Below are positions 1-7,789 of a stretch of 64,000 nt of DNA, piece by piece. The translations under genes and the position numbers were made by a program. The DNA comes from Nitriliruptor sp040882055 (GTDB taxonomy: Bacteria; Actinomycetota; Nitriliruptoria; Nitriliruptorales; Nitriliruptoraceae), in the NCBI GenBank assembly GCA_040882055.1, contig JBBECA010000082.1, positions 3,538 through 67,537 on the forward strand, given 5' to 3'. The notes beneath the pieces were generated by a model that had not been told where the DNA came from, searched no databases, and worked only from the letters and a program-made list of their open reading frames with translations. Position 1 is the first letter of the stretch. Each line of letters opens with the position of its first letter.

Positions 1-1088
1 GGGAGTCGCTCGGAGGGGTCGTCGCTGCGGTCGAGGTCTGGGGCGAGGAGGTCGGCCACCCTGAGGTGGCGTTCGGGAGCGGCATCGAAGGTGAAGCGGA
101 ACGCTTCGGGGGCCGTCAACGAGACCGCCATCCCGTGGGGGACCATCGCGTGGTCGTCGGGGTAGTCGGCCGGGTGGAAGTCACGCACGCGGCCGGCGAT
201 GGGGTAGGCGTTCGCGTGGGGGATGTGCACGCCGGCGTTGCCGAACCCGAGACCTGCGAACGTCGCGGCCATCGCCATCTCGCCGCGTGCGGTCTCGTCG
301 CCGGGGTCGCGGACCGCGCTGCGGAACGAGCGTGCGAGCAGCTGCAACGACCGCTCGGACCACAGGTCCGCGATCGGGTTCGAACCGCAGTACGGCACCC
401 GCTCCTCGGGACGCTTGGCGTCGTAGGCGGTGTAGGGCTTGGCGGTGTAGCTCTCGAGCGCGTGGCAGAGGATGTCCATGCCGGCGGCCGCGGTGACGCC
501 GGCCGGCTGGGTGGCGGTCAGGTCCGGATCGACGATCGCGAGCGTCGGTCGGAGCGCCGCGTGGCTGATCCCGGTCTTGACGTGGAGGTCGAGCACGTCG
601 AGCACGCAGATCGTCGTCGACTCCGACCCCGTGCCGGTGGTGGTCGGGACCGCGACGAGCGGTGCCAGCGGCTCGGACGGGGCCCGTCCCTCGCCGACGG
701 GCGGGTTGACGTAGTCGAGCAGCTCGCCCGGGTTCGTCAGCAGCAGATCGACGGCCTTGGCCGTGTCGATGCTCGAGCCGCCGCCGACGGCGACGAACGC
801 GTCCCAGGGACCGTCGGCCCGGGCCCGGTCGATGGCCGTCCGGAGCGAGGCGTCGGTCGGTTCCACGTGCGCGCTGTCGTGGACGTGCGCCTCGACGCCG
901 AACCCAGCCATCGCGCCGGCGATCCGCTCCGGGTGCCCGGTCGCGGCGACACCCGGATCGGTGATGATCAGCACGCGCTTCGCGCCACCGAGGGCGAGGT
1001 CGTAGCCGATCTCGAGCGACGCGCCCGGGCCGAACTTCAGCGCCGGTGCGGCGTAGGTGAAGATGGTCTCCCGTGCGGCGGCGGTCAC
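1..1088 (-). CDS. Hydroxyacid-oxoacid transhydrogenase, iron-containing alcohol dehydrogenase family (3' end cut by window)
   Basis: Group III iron-dependent alcohol dehydrogenase fold. The read-through from the GTG at 1088 shows the nucleotide-binding GGGSSIDTAK motif near residue 100, VPTTTGTGSE, a DPDL segment and the metal-site region with HALESYT and HIPHANAYP. The long LDYVNPPVGEG and MVPHGMAVSLTAPEA stretches match the ADHFE1-type hydroxyacid-oxoacid transhydrogenases, which exchange reducing equivalents between 4-hydroxybutyrate and 2-oxoglutarate. A simple iron alcohol dehydrogenase or maleylacetate reductase remains possible. The start is supported by GAGGGG eight bases upstream. 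The gene is divergent from the acyl-CoA dehydrogenase at 1267, and its promoter region carries a 34-bp duplication. About 362 codons are visible; the C-terminus lies outside the window. Confidence 0.85.
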   Translation of the reverse strand, partial: MTAAARETIFTYAAPALKFGPGASLEIGYDLALGGAKRVLIITDPGVAATGHPERIAGAMAGFGVEAHVHDSAHVEPTDASLRTAIDRARADGPWDAFVAVGGGSSIDTAKAVDLLLTNPGELLDYVNPPVGEGRAPSEPLAPLVAVPTTTGTGSESTTICVLDVLDLHVKTGISHAALRPTLAIVDPDLTATQPAGVTAAAGMDILCHALESYTAKPYTAYDAKRPEERVPYCGSNPIADLWSERSLQLLARSFRSAVRDPGDETARGEMAMAATFAGLGFGNAGVHIPHANAYPIAGRVRDFHPADYPDDHAMVPHGMAVSLTAPEAFRFTFDAAPERHLRVADLLAPDLDRSDDPSERL

Positions 1089-1113
1089 GCGGCTCCCCTC
1101 GACGTCGTCGCGG

Positions 1114-1181
1114 CGAGCCTACGGGCGCGGACGTCGGCGTCGCCCGCCGAGCCTACGGGCGCGGACGTCGGCGTCGCCCGC
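1114..1181. repeat. 34-bp tandem duplication carrying a promoter-like TAGGCT
   Basis: Two identical 34-bp units (1114-1147 and 1148-1181), followed by the first five bases of a third. On the minus strand each unit contains TAGGCT (1121-1116 and 1155-1150), the hexamer that heads many transcription units in this window. The copy nearer the transhydrogenase lies 27 bases before its GTG. The duplication therefore looks like a doubled promoter for that gene, set exactly 34 bp apart. The -10 role is inferred; no clear -35 was seen. Confidence 0.75.
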
Positions 1182-1224
1182 CGAGCAACGGAACGTTCTG
1201 ACCCGGTTCGTTCCGGTGCGCGGG

Positions 1225-1230
1225 TAGGCT
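1225..1230 (+). promoter_or_regulatory. Putative -10 hexamer (TAGGCT) of the acyl-CoA dehydrogenase
   Basis: TAGGCT 36 bases before the chosen GTG at 1267. It matches the recurrent TA(G/C)NNT hexamer seen upstream of many genes here. No convincing -35 box was found. Confidence 0.45.
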
Positions 1231-1266
1231 CCGGTGTCGCCCACCCACCGAACCGTGGAGCACCGC

Positions 1267-2418
1267 GTGGATCCCTTCCTCTCCTCCGAGCAGCAGGCGT
1301 TCGTCGACAGCGTGCGTGCCTTCGCGCACGAGCACGTCGCACCGACCGTCCTCGAGCGCGACCGCGCTGGTGCCTGGGATCCCGAGGTGTGGGAGAAGGT
1401 CGCCGACTTCGGCCTCGCCGGGCTCCCCGTCCCCGAGGAGTACGGCGGTTCCGGCGCTGACGTGCTCACCACCGGTCTCGCGCTCGAGGCGCTCGCGTAC
1501 GGCGGACGCGACGCCGGGCTGAACCTCTCCCTCGGCGCGCACCTGACGATCGGGTGCATGCCGATCGCCCTGCACGGCACCGAGGAGCAGAAGCAGCGTT
1601 GGCTGCCCGAGCTCGCCAGCGGCCGATCGATCGGCGCGTTCGCCATCACCGAGCCCGAGGCGGGTTCCGACACCGCCAGCATGAAGACCTCCGCTCGGCG
1701 CGAGGGCGACACGTTCGTGCTCAACGGCACCAAGACCTTCATCACCAACGGTTCCCTCGCCGACGTCGTCACGGTCGTGGCGCGCACCGACCCGGACGCG
1801 CCAGCGGGCAGCGCCTTCACCGCCTTCCTGGTCGAGACCGACTCGCCCGGCTTCGCGGTGTCCAAGGAGCTCAAGAAGCTCGGCAACCGCACCTCGCCCA
1901 CCGTCGAGCTGTCCTTCACCGACGTCGCCGTCCACGAGTCGAACATCCTCGGCGACGAGGGCACGGCCCTGTGGGCGGTCGGTTTCGAGTGCTTCGACTG
2001 GGAACGCTGCTGCATGATCGCGTCCGCCGTCGGCGGCATGGAGCGCGGCCTCGACGACTCCATCCGGTACGCCAAGGAGCGTGAGGCGTTCGGCAAGCCC
2101 ATCGCGAAGTTCGGTGCGATCCAGCACAAGATCGCCCAGATGCGGATCCGCCTGGAGAACGCGCGGCTGCTCCAGCGACAGGCCGCGTGGCTGAAGGACA
2201 ACGGTCACGAGCACCAGCTCCAGGCCTCCATGGCGAAGGCCTACGTCGGTGAGGCCGCGGTCGAGTCGGCGCTCGACGCGGTCCAGCTCCACGGTGGCTG
2301 GGGCTACATCGACGAGTTCCACGTCGAGCGGGGTCTGCGCGACGCCAAGCTCGCGTCGATCGGCGGCGGGACCACCGAGATCCAGGAGCTGCTGATCTCC
2401 AGGATCCTCCTCGGCTGA
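1267..2418 (+). CDS. Acyl-CoA dehydrogenase
   Basis: FAD-dependent acyl-CoA dehydrogenase (383 aa), introducing a trans-2,3 double bond into an acyl-CoA and passing electrons to ETF. The N-terminal helical domain is followed by the ITEPEAGSD flavin/substrate motif, and the C-terminal four-helix domain carries REAFGKPIAKFGAIQHK and QLHGGWGYIDEF. Where medium-chain enzymes have the catalytic Glu (YEGT), this protein reads GGGTTEI, as in isovaleryl-CoA and long-chain types, whose base sits in another helix; substrate class is therefore open. I chose GTG 1267 over an in-frame GTG at 1234 because GGAG lies six bases before it and the resulting length is typical. Monocistronic, with YgfZ 62 bp downstream. 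Confidence 0.92.
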   Translation: MDPFLSSEQQAFVDSVRAFAHEHVAPTVLERDRAGAWDPEVWEKVADFGLAGLPVPEEYGGSGADVLTTGLALEALAYGGRDAGLNLSLGAHLTIGCMPIALHGTEEQKQRWLPELASGRSIGAFAITEPEAGSDTASMKTSARREGDTFVLNGTKTFITNGSLADVVTVVARTDPDAPAGSAFTAFLVETDSPGFAVSKELKKLGNRTSPTVELSFTDVAVHESNILGDEGTALWAVGFECFDWERCCMIASAVGGMERGLDDSIRYAKEREAFGKPIAKFGAIQHKIAQMRIRLENARLLQRQAAWLKDNGHEHQLQASMAKAYVGEAAVESALDAVQLHGGWGYIDEFHVERGLRDAKLASIGGGTTEIQELLISRILLG

Positions 2419-2433
2419 CGCCCTCGGAACCCC

Positions 2434-2447
2434 GGGGCCCGGGCCCC
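2434..2447. terminator. GC palindrome between acyl-CoA dehydrogenase and ygfZ-like gene
   Basis: A perfect 14-bp palindrome (GGGGCCC/GGGCCCC) just after the dehydrogenase stop and immediately before TACCCT (2449-2454), the likely -10 of the next gene. No T-run follows, so the terminator role is tentative. Confidence 0.35.
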
Positions 2448-2480
2448 GTACCCTGGACGGCCCCGTCCCGGAGCTCCGCT

Positions 2481-3428
2481 GTGCCCGTTCCATCCGCCGT
2501 CGTCGCGCCCACCGACCGTGCCCTCGTCGAGGTGACCGGCGCCGACCGCATCACCTACCTCGAGGCGGTGACCTCGCAGGCGCTCGCGGACGCCAAGCCC
2601 TTCGAGGTGCGCGGGGCGTTGCACCTCGACGTCCACGGTGCGCCGCTCCACGCCTTCGACGTGCTCGTGCACCCCGAACGGCTGTGGCTGCTGGTGGCCA
2701 CGCGCGTGCTGGCCGAGGACGTCGTCAACGTGCTCGGGGGACGGACGTTCCTGTCGGATGCCGCCTTCGCGCTCGCGGAGGACCTGGTGGTCTCGAGCCT
2801 GCGCGGCACCGCGGCGCGTGACGTGGCGAGCGAGGCGGGGCTCGACGTCGCGGCCGGCCGGTGGGACAGCGACGACGCGCTGGTCCGGGTGGGGCGAACC
2901 GGTGGCCTGGACCTCGTCGGCCCGGCCGACGAGGTCGCCGAGGCGGTCGATGCCCTCACCGCGGCCGGCGCCACGCACGGCGAGGCCGCCGACCTCGAGG
3001 ACGCCCGCATCGCGGTCGCCGAACCTGCCTGGGGGGCGGAGGTCGTCGCGCCACACCTGCCCGAGGAGCTCGGCCTCCTGCCGACCCACGTGCACCTCGC
3101 CAAGGGGTGCTACCCGGGGCAGGAGGCGGTGGCGCGCATGTGGCAGCTCGGTCGTCCGCGACGTCGCCTGGTGCAGGTCGAGGCTGCGGTCCCGGTGGGG
3201 GCAGGGGACGAACTCGGTGCCGGTCGGCAGCGGGTCACCGTGACCTCGGCCACGCGGGACGGGGCGATCGCGCTGGCGTACGCGCCCGGCGCCGCCGAGC
3301 CTGGTGCCCGTTTCGAGGGCGAGGGTGGCCAGGTGCTCACCGTCACGGCGGTCGTCGGTGCGGAGCTGCCGCAGCCGGGTGCCGACCCGAACGTCGCGCG
3401 CCGGCGTGACGCCCGCGCGGCGAGCTGA
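2481..3428 (+). CDS. YgfZ/GcvT-like folate-binding protein (CAF17 family)
   Basis: A 315-residue protein of the GcvT-like fold. The family signature K-G-C-Y-x-G-Q-E is present as KGCYPGQEAVARM around residue 210, the hallmark of YgfZ/CAF17 proteins, which use tetrahydrofolate and help Fe-S enzymes such as the tRNA thiotransferase MiaB. It lacks the extra residues of a true glycine-cleavage T protein. The GTG start follows a TACCCT hexamer by 27 bases. The gene converges with the peroxiredoxin, only nine bases separating the two stop codons. Function is inferred from the signature. Confidence 0.85.
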   Translation: MPVPSAVVAPTDRALVEVTGADRITYLEAVTSQALADAKPFEVRGALHLDVHGAPLHAFDVLVHPERLWLLVATRVLAEDVVNVLGGRTFLSDAAFALAEDLVVSSLRGTAARDVASEAGLDVAAGRWDSDDALVRVGRTGGLDLVGPADEVAEAVDALTAAGATHGEAADLEDARIAVAEPAWGAEVVAPHLPEELGLLPTHVHLAKGCYPGQEAVARMWQLGRPRRRLVQVEAAVPVGAGDELGAGRQRVTVTSATRDGAIALAYAPGAAEPGARFEGEGGQVLTVTAVVGAELPQPGADPNVARRRDARAAS

Positions 3429-3437
3429 CGCGCTGGG

Positions 3438-3902
3438 TCAGGTGAGCTCGGCGATCGCCTTCAGCACCTGATCGGCGTGGGTCTTGGTCTGGACCTGCTT
3501 CCAGACCTTGGCCACCGTGCCCTCCGGATCGATGAGGAAGGTGGACCGGATCACGCCGACGGTGGTCTTGCCGTAGAGCACCTTCTCGCCGTAGGCGCCG
3601 TACGCCTCGAGCACGGTCCGTTCGGGGTCCGCGAGCAGCGTGTGCGGTAGGTCGTACTTGCCGGCGAAGGCGGCGTGCGACTCGACGGTGTCGGGCGAGA
3701 CGCCGAGCACCGTCGCGCCGGCGGACTCGAACTCGGCCCACTGGTCGCGGATGCCGCAGGCCTGCGTCGTGCAGCCAGGGGTGTCGTCCTTGGGGTAGAA
3801 GTACAGGACGACGGGCTGGCCGCGGAGCTCGGCGAGCGACACGTCACGGCCGTGCTGATCCGGCAGGGTGAAGGTGGGAGCGGGCTGTCCGGCCTCGATC
3901 AC
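3438..3902 (-). CDS. bcp: Thioredoxin-dependent peroxiredoxin, Bcp/PrxQ type
   Basis: A 154-residue atypical 2-Cys peroxiredoxin that reduces hydroperoxides using thioredoxin. The peroxidatic site DDTPGCTTQAC has Cys44 and resolving Cys49, the five-residue spacing of Bcp/PrxQ. The start is GTG 3902, with AGGAG seven bases upstream; upstream open frame without homology was not included. Length is standard for the family. It lies between convergent ygfZ and divergent pyrophosphatase and looks monocistronic. Confidence 0.93.
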   Translation of the reverse strand: MIEAGQPAPTFTLPDQHGRDVSLAELRGQPVVLYFYPKDDTPGCTTQACGIRDQWAEFESAGATVLGVSPDTVESHAAFAGKYDLPHTLLADPERTVLEAYGAYGEKVLYGKTTVGVIRSTFLIDPEGTVAKVWKQVQTKTHADQVLKAIAELT

Positions 3903-4019
3903 GTACGTCTCCTGGTCCGAGGGCCGCGACCGTAGCGGCGCCCCGCCGTGCCGGTCGCTCGGCTCCCGACGCATCGACGGCGGCCCGGCCCGCGCGGTCC
4001 CGCGGGCCGGTCGAGGTCG

Positions 4020-4025
4020 TAGGCT
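4020..4025 (+). promoter_or_regulatory. Putative -10 hexamer (TAGGCT) of the pyrophosphatase gene
   Basis: TAGGCT 48 bases before the GTG at 4074, in the divergent region between bcp and ppa. Confidence 0.4.
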
Positions 4026-4073
4026 GTGGGCTCCGCCGGCGGCCGCCGGCCCGAGGCGAGCAGGAGCAGCACC

Positions 4074-4586
4074 GTGGTCGACGAGATCGTCGAGTTCTTC
4101 GTCGAGGTCCCGATGGGGTCGCGCAACAAGTACGAGTGGGACTTCGAGCGGCAGACCTTCTCCCTCGATCGGATGCTGTTCACCGCGGTCCGGTACCCGG
4201 GGGACTACGGGTTCATCCCCGAGACCCTGGCGCTCGACGGTGACCACCTCGACGTGGTGTGCATCCTCGGCGAACCGACCTTCCCGGGCTGCACGATCCG
4301 CAGCCGCGTGCTCGGCATGCTCGACATGAGCGACGACAAGGGTCGGGACGAGAAGATCCTCGCCGTCGCCGACATGGACCCGCGCTGGAAGCATTTGCGC
4401 TTCCTCAACGACGTGCCGGAGCACCTGCTCGACGAGATCGCCCACTTCTTCGCGATCTACAAGGACCTCGAGCAGAAGAAGGTCGACGTCCGCGGTTGGC
4501 GCGACCGGGACGAGGCGCTGCAGACGATCGCTGAGGCACGCGAGCGCTACGAGGGGCCGGTCGAGACCACGAGCTTCCCGAACTAG
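4074..4586 (+). CDS. ppa: Inorganic pyrophosphatase, family I
   Basis: Soluble Mg-dependent pyrophosphatase (170 aa) hydrolysing PPi to two phosphates and so pulling biosynthetic reactions forward. The signature D-x-D-x-x-D occurs as DGDHLDVV, with His where many homologues have Pro; the early VPMGSRNKYEWD and the YPGDYGFIP motifs are also conserved. GTG 4074 is preceded by AGGAG at 4062-4066. The gene converges on the DUF4388 gene with 30 bp between stops. Confidence 0.95.
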   Translation: MVDEIVEFFVEVPMGSRNKYEWDFERQTFSLDRMLFTAVRYPGDYGFIPETLALDGDHLDVVCILGEPTFPGCTIRSRVLGMLDMSDDKGRDEKILAVADMDPRWKHLRFLNDVPEHLLDEIAHFFAIYKDLEQKKVDVRGWRDRDEALQTIAEARERYEGPVETTSFPN

Positions 4587-4616
4587 TTCGGCGGCCGCCC
4601 GGTCGTCGGGGCCGGT

Positions 4617-5984
4617 TCAGCCGCGACCGAACAAGCGTCGCTTGCGCGAGGGTTCGTCCTTCGATGGTTCCGGAGGGCGCGGCTGGGGCGGCGGGTCGCG
4701 TCGGGGCTCGTTCCCCGCCGGCGGCTCGGGGTCGTCGAGCGAGAGCCGTGACAGCTCGCGGAGCAGCTCGGACACCTCGCGGCCGTCGACCGGTTCGCGT
4801 TCCGGCGCCGGGTCGGGCGTCGCCCCCGGCTCCCGCTGCCGCGTGGCGTCCGGCCCCGGCTCGGATCGCGTCGGAGCATCGTCGACCGCGGCGCTCGGCG
4901 CGTCCGCCGGTGTCGGTGCGGGTCGCTCGGCCCCCGGGGTGCGGTCGGCCTCCATCTCGGCGAGCAAGCGCGCGACGTCGCTGAACTCGAGGGACGGCTC
5001 GAACGAGGGTGCCGGCTCGGGCTCGGGTCGGGTCTCGGGCCCGGGTCGGGTCTCGGGTTCGGGCACAGGTCCGGGTTCAGCCTCGGGATCGATCCCCGCG
5101 TCGGGCTCGGCAGCCGCGGGCTTGGCTGACGGCGGTCGGGCAGCGTCAGGTTCGGGCTCGGCAGCCGCGGGCTCGGCCGGCGGCGGTCGGGCAGCGTCAG
5201 GTTCGGGTTCGGGCTCCTGGACCGCCCCAGCCTCCGACAGCGCCTGCAGCGCATCCTCGAGCGCGCGTCCGACCTCGTCCTCGGGGAGGGCCACCTCCAC
5301 CACGCCGAGCAACGTCAGGCCGTAGACGATGCGGGCGGCCTCGAACTGCCCGTACCCGAGGTCGTCGGCGAGCTCGCGGACGCTCCGGACGCCGTCGATC
5401 GAGGCGAGGACGGTGAACTCGTCGGGCTCGAGCGAGGCGACGGCGGACCCCGACCGCGAGGTGAAGGTCGGGACGGCCTCGAGGTCCGGGATGACCCGCT
5501 CGAGCTCGGCCCACTCCTGCTGGCGACGGGCGACCTCGACCAGGAGCTGCGCGACCGGGATCCGCAGCGGCACCTCGGGGACGTCCTCGAGCTCGCCCTC
5601 GTCGAAGCGGTACCCGCCGTACCGCCAGCGGAGCACGTCGAAGACGGCGTCGATCACCTGCTCCTGTGCGACCAGGCGCACCGCGTCCTGGGTCACGAGC
5701 TGCTCGTCGACGAGGAGCGCGCCCAGCCGACGGTGGGTGCTGGCACGCGCCTGGCTGCGCAGCACCTCGTCGAGGGCCTCGTCCTCGAGCAGGCCGGCGT
5801 TGATGAGGCGATCGCCGAGCCGCGCGCGGGGGGACGGTGACGTGGCGGCGATGACGTGTCCGTCGCGGCACACGACCGACCCGCGTCCGTCGGGTCCCTC
5901 GATCTCGAGGACGCCGGTCGCGCCAGCGACGGCGAGCGCTCGGCAGACGTCGGCTGCCGGCATCTCGGAGAGGTCACCTCGCAT
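4617..5984 (-). CDS. DUF4388 (PATAN-type) protein with long Pro/Glu-rich tail
   Basis: 455 residues. The first ~100 (RGDLSEMPAADVCRALAV..GVLEIEGPDGRGSVVCRDG) are a DUF4388/PATAN domain, a fold found with two-component and second-messenger proteins. A helical region to ~280 resembles the winged-helix DUF4388 companion region. The rest is a low-complexity Pro/Glu/Ala tail with a 51-bp internal duplication (5101-5202), a short acidic helix (SLEFSDVARLLAEMEADR) and a basic end (RKRRLFGRG). ATG 5984 sits seven bases after TACCCT, so the transcript is probably leaderless. It is divergent from the RsiG-like / response regulator / HD-GYP operon, hinting at a shared signalling role. The exact function is unknown. 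Confidence 0.8.
   Translation of the reverse strand: MRGDLSEMPAADVCRALAVAGATGVLEIEGPDGRGSVVCRDGHVIAATSPSPRARLGDRLINAGLLEDEALDEVLRSQARASTHRRLGALLVDEQLVTQDAVRLVAQEQVIDAVFDVLRWRYGGYRFDEGELEDVPEVPLRIPVAQLLVEVARRQQEWAELERVIPDLEAVPTFTSRSGSAVASLEPDEFTVLASIDGVRSVRELADDLGYGQFEAARIVYGLTLLGVVEVALPEDEVGRALEDALQALSEAGAVQEPEPEPDAARPPPAEPAAAEPEPDAARPPSAKPAAAEPDAGIDPEAEPGPVPEPETRPGPETRPEPEPAPSFEPSLEFSDVARLLAEMEADRTPGAERPAPTPADAPSAAVDDAPTRSEPGPDATRQREPGATPDPAPEREPVDGREVSELLRELSRLSLDDPEPPAGNEPRRDPPPQPRPPEPSKDEPSRKRRLFGRG
5101..5202. repeat. 51-bp in-frame tandem duplication
   Basis: Two near-identical 51-bp copies inside the DUF4388 gene, coding for a 17-residue unit (EPEPDAARPP..AEPAAA) twice. In frame, in the disordered linker. 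Confidence 0.7.
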
Positions 5985-5991
5985 GCGGTCG

Positions 5992-5997
5992 AGGGTA
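5992..5997 (-). promoter_or_regulatory. Leaderless promoter -10 (TACCCT) of the DUF4388 gene
   Basis: TACCCT on the minus strand, ending seven bases before the ATG at 5984. This spacing puts the expected transcription start at or next to the A of the start codon. Confidence 0.5.
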
Positions 5998-6077
5998 CTC
6001 CCCGACCCCGTGACCTCACCGGGGGCGGCTCGTGGACTCCGACGGTTCCGACGCCTCACCGCGGCCCCGACGGCCGC

Positions 6078-6083
6078 TACCGT
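6078..6083 (+). promoter_or_regulatory. Putative -10 (TACCGT) of the RsiG-like operon
   Basis: TACCGT 34 bases before the GTG at 6118; it would serve the three- or four-gene operon 6118-8799. Confidence 0.4.
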
Positions 6084-6117
6084 GCGTCTGCAGGAGCGCG
6101 GAGGACGGGAGAGCCAG

Positions 6118-6654
6118 GTGGCCGAGGGGAGCGCGTCGACGACGCTCGACGAGCGGGAACGGGCGGAGCTCGTCTCGTGGTCGAACGACGAGCTACGCGC
6201 GCGTCGGAGCGCGTGTGAGGCGCACGAGGCGGCCGTCTCCTACGCCCGCCGGGTGCTGCAGGGCCGGCTGGACATCGTCCGTGCCGAGCTCGAACGCCGC
6301 CTCGACGCGGGCGACGACGACGCCGAGGCGCTGCTCAGCCGCCTGCCCGCCCTCCTCGCCGGCGATCACGTGGCGACGGCTCCCACACGGGCCCGGGTCA
6401 GCTCGGTCACGCTGCCGCCCGAGGCCGATGCCCTGATCGCCCGCATCGACGCCGACCTCGGCGAGGCGACGCTCTCGGGGCTCGCCGACCGCAGCGAGGA
6501 CGAGCTGACCGATCTGATCGCGGCGCTCGAGCGGCACGAGGCGGAGCTCTCCAGCGCGCGCCGCGAGCTGTTCGGCTCGATCGATGCGCTCCGCGACGAA
6601 CTCGCCGCTCGTTACAAGGACGGCCGGACGAACGTCGCCGACCTGTTGGCGTGA
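6118..6654 (+). CDS. RsiG-like anti-sigma factor candidate, two-helix coiled coil with c-di-GMP motif
   Basis: 178 residues, almost entirely helical, built as two similar halves. The first half has Glu37, Ser41, Arg44, Gln48 and Asp52, exactly the E-x3-S-x2-R-x3-Q-x3-D motif by which Streptomyces RsiG binds cyclic di-GMP. The second half has Glu141, Ser145, Arg148, Phe152 and Asp156, the same spacing with Gln replaced by Phe. Known RsiG proteins hold the sporulation sigma factor WhiG inactive when loaded with c-di-GMP. No sigma partner lies beside this gene, but it is the first gene of an operon with a response regulator and an HD-GYP phosphodiesterase. GTG 6118 follows GGGAG. RsiG identity is inferred from the motif and context. 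Confidence 0.75.
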   Translation: MAEGSASTTLDERERAELVSWSNDELRARRSACEAHEAAVSYARRVLQGRLDIVRAELERRLDAGDDDAEALLSRLPALLAGDHVATAPTRARVSSVTLPPEADALIARIDADLGEATLSGLADRSEDELTDLIAALERHEAELSSARRELFGSIDALRDELAARYKDGRTNVADLLA

Positions 6655-7061
6655 TGCGTCCTGCGCACCGCCGCCGTGTGCTGGTCGTCGACGACGATCC
6701 GCTCATCCTGCAGGTCCTACGCACCATCCTCGACCTCGAGGAGCTCGAGGTCACCTGCCTCGAGGACGGCGACTCGGCACTCCGCTCGCTCGCCGACCCC
6801 CCGTTCCCGGACGTCGTCGTCTGTGACGTCATGATGCCCGGGACGGACGGGCTCGAGGTCTGCCGCCGGATCAAGGCCGACCCCCGCACCGCAGCGGTCC
6901 CGGTGATCCTGCTGACCGCGCGTGACCGCGCGGAGGACCGGCAGGCGGGGATCGACGCCGGGTGTGACGACTACGTCACCAAACCGTTCAGCCCGCTCGG
7001 GTTGATCGACCGGATCCGCGCGCTGACGGACGCGACCGTGCCACCCGAAGCGAGCCGTTGA
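6654..7061 (+). CDS. Single-domain response regulator (REC only)
   Basis: 135 residues, a CheY-like receiver without an output domain. Phosphoacceptor Asp58 (VVVCDVMMPG), the acidic pocket VVDDD, the switch Thr88 (LLTA) and Lys110 (TKPF) are all present. It overlaps the RsiG-like gene by one base (TGATG) and the HD-GYP gene in the same way, so the three are translated together. It probably delivers a phospho-signal to the adjacent HD-GYP protein, which lacks its own receiver. The cognate kinase is not in the window. Confidence 0.92.
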   Translation: MRPAHRRRVLVVDDDPLILQVLRTILDLEELEVTCLEDGDSALRSLADPPFPDVVVCDVMMPGTDGLEVCRRIKADPRTAAVPVILLTARDRAEDRQAGIDAGCDDYVTKPFSPLGLIDRIRALTDATVPPEASR

Positions 7062-7789
7062 TGGACATCACCTCCACCGACGATCTCGAGTCGACGCGCC
7101 GGCAGCTGCTGCTGTTCGCCGAGGACCTGCAACGCCTGGTCGGTCGCGAACGTGACCGCCGCGAGGAGGCGGAGGCGGCCTACCGCGAGCTGTCGGCGGG
7201 CTACCTCGGCATGGTCCGCACGCTGGCCGAGGTGTGCGAGGCGAAGGACACCTACACGCGCAGCCACCTCGACCGGACCTACCAGTACGCGTTGATGCTG
7301 ACCCGGCGCGTCGCGCCCGAACTCGCCGAGCGCGCCGAGATCGGGTTCGGCTACCTGCTGCACGACATCGGCAAGGTCGGGATCCCCGAGGCGGTGCTGA
7401 ACAAGCCGGGCCCGCTGACCGAGGACGAGTGGGCGGTCATGCGCACCCACCCCGTCATCGGGGTCTCGCTCGTGAAGCCGCTGCGGTTGCTCGGCGACGC
7501 GGTCGGCATCATCCGCTCCCACCACGAGCGGTGGGACGGGAAGGGCTACCCCGAGGGTCTCCGGGGTGAGGAGATCTACCTCCCCGCACGGATCTTCATG
7601 ATGGCTGACTGCTTCGACGCGATGACCACCGATCGCCCGTACCGCAAGGCGCTGCCCATCCACGTCGCCCTCGAGGAGATCGAACGGCACGCGGGGACCC
7701 AGTTCGACCCGGAGATCGCGCGCGAGTGGGTCGAGCTCTGCGAGGAGGTCGGCACCCACGAGGACGGCACCTTCCGGATGCCCGTATGA
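7061..7789 (+). CDS. HD-GYP domain cyclic-di-GMP phosphodiesterase
   Basis: 242 residues: a short N-terminal coiled coil (to ~47), then a full HD-GYP domain. The metal ligands are visible: His101/Asp102 in LLHDIGKVGIP, His130 in MRTHPVIG, His154/His155 in RSHHERWDGKGYP and Asp in DAMTTDRPYR. Such enzymes break c-di-GMP to pGpG or GMP. It has no receiver or membrane segment, so the co-translated response regulator is the likely input. Together with the RsiG-like protein it forms a small c-di-GMP degradation and sensing unit. The next gene overlaps its stop by four bases. Confidence 0.93.
   Translation: MDITSTDDLESTRRQLLLFAEDLQRLVGRERDRREEAEAAYRELSAGYLGMVRTLAEVCEAKDTYTRSHLDRTYQYALMLTRRVAPELAERAEIGFGYLLHDIGKVGIPEAVLNKPGPLTEDEWAVMRTHPVIGVSLVKPLRLLGDAVGIIRSHHERWDGKGYPEGLRGEEIYLPARIFMMADCFDAMTTDRPYRKALPIHVALEEIERHAGTQFDPEIAREWVELCEEVGTHEDGTFRMPV

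Noticed and set aside
370..390. GGTTCGAACC resembling a tRNA T-arm
   Set aside because: Lies inside the transhydrogenase coding frame; no acceptor or anticodon stem around it.
66..1460. Long plus-strand frame over the transhydrogenase gene
   Set aside because: Arg/Gly-rich translation with no family features; it is the antisense shadow of the minus-strand gene that runs off the window start.
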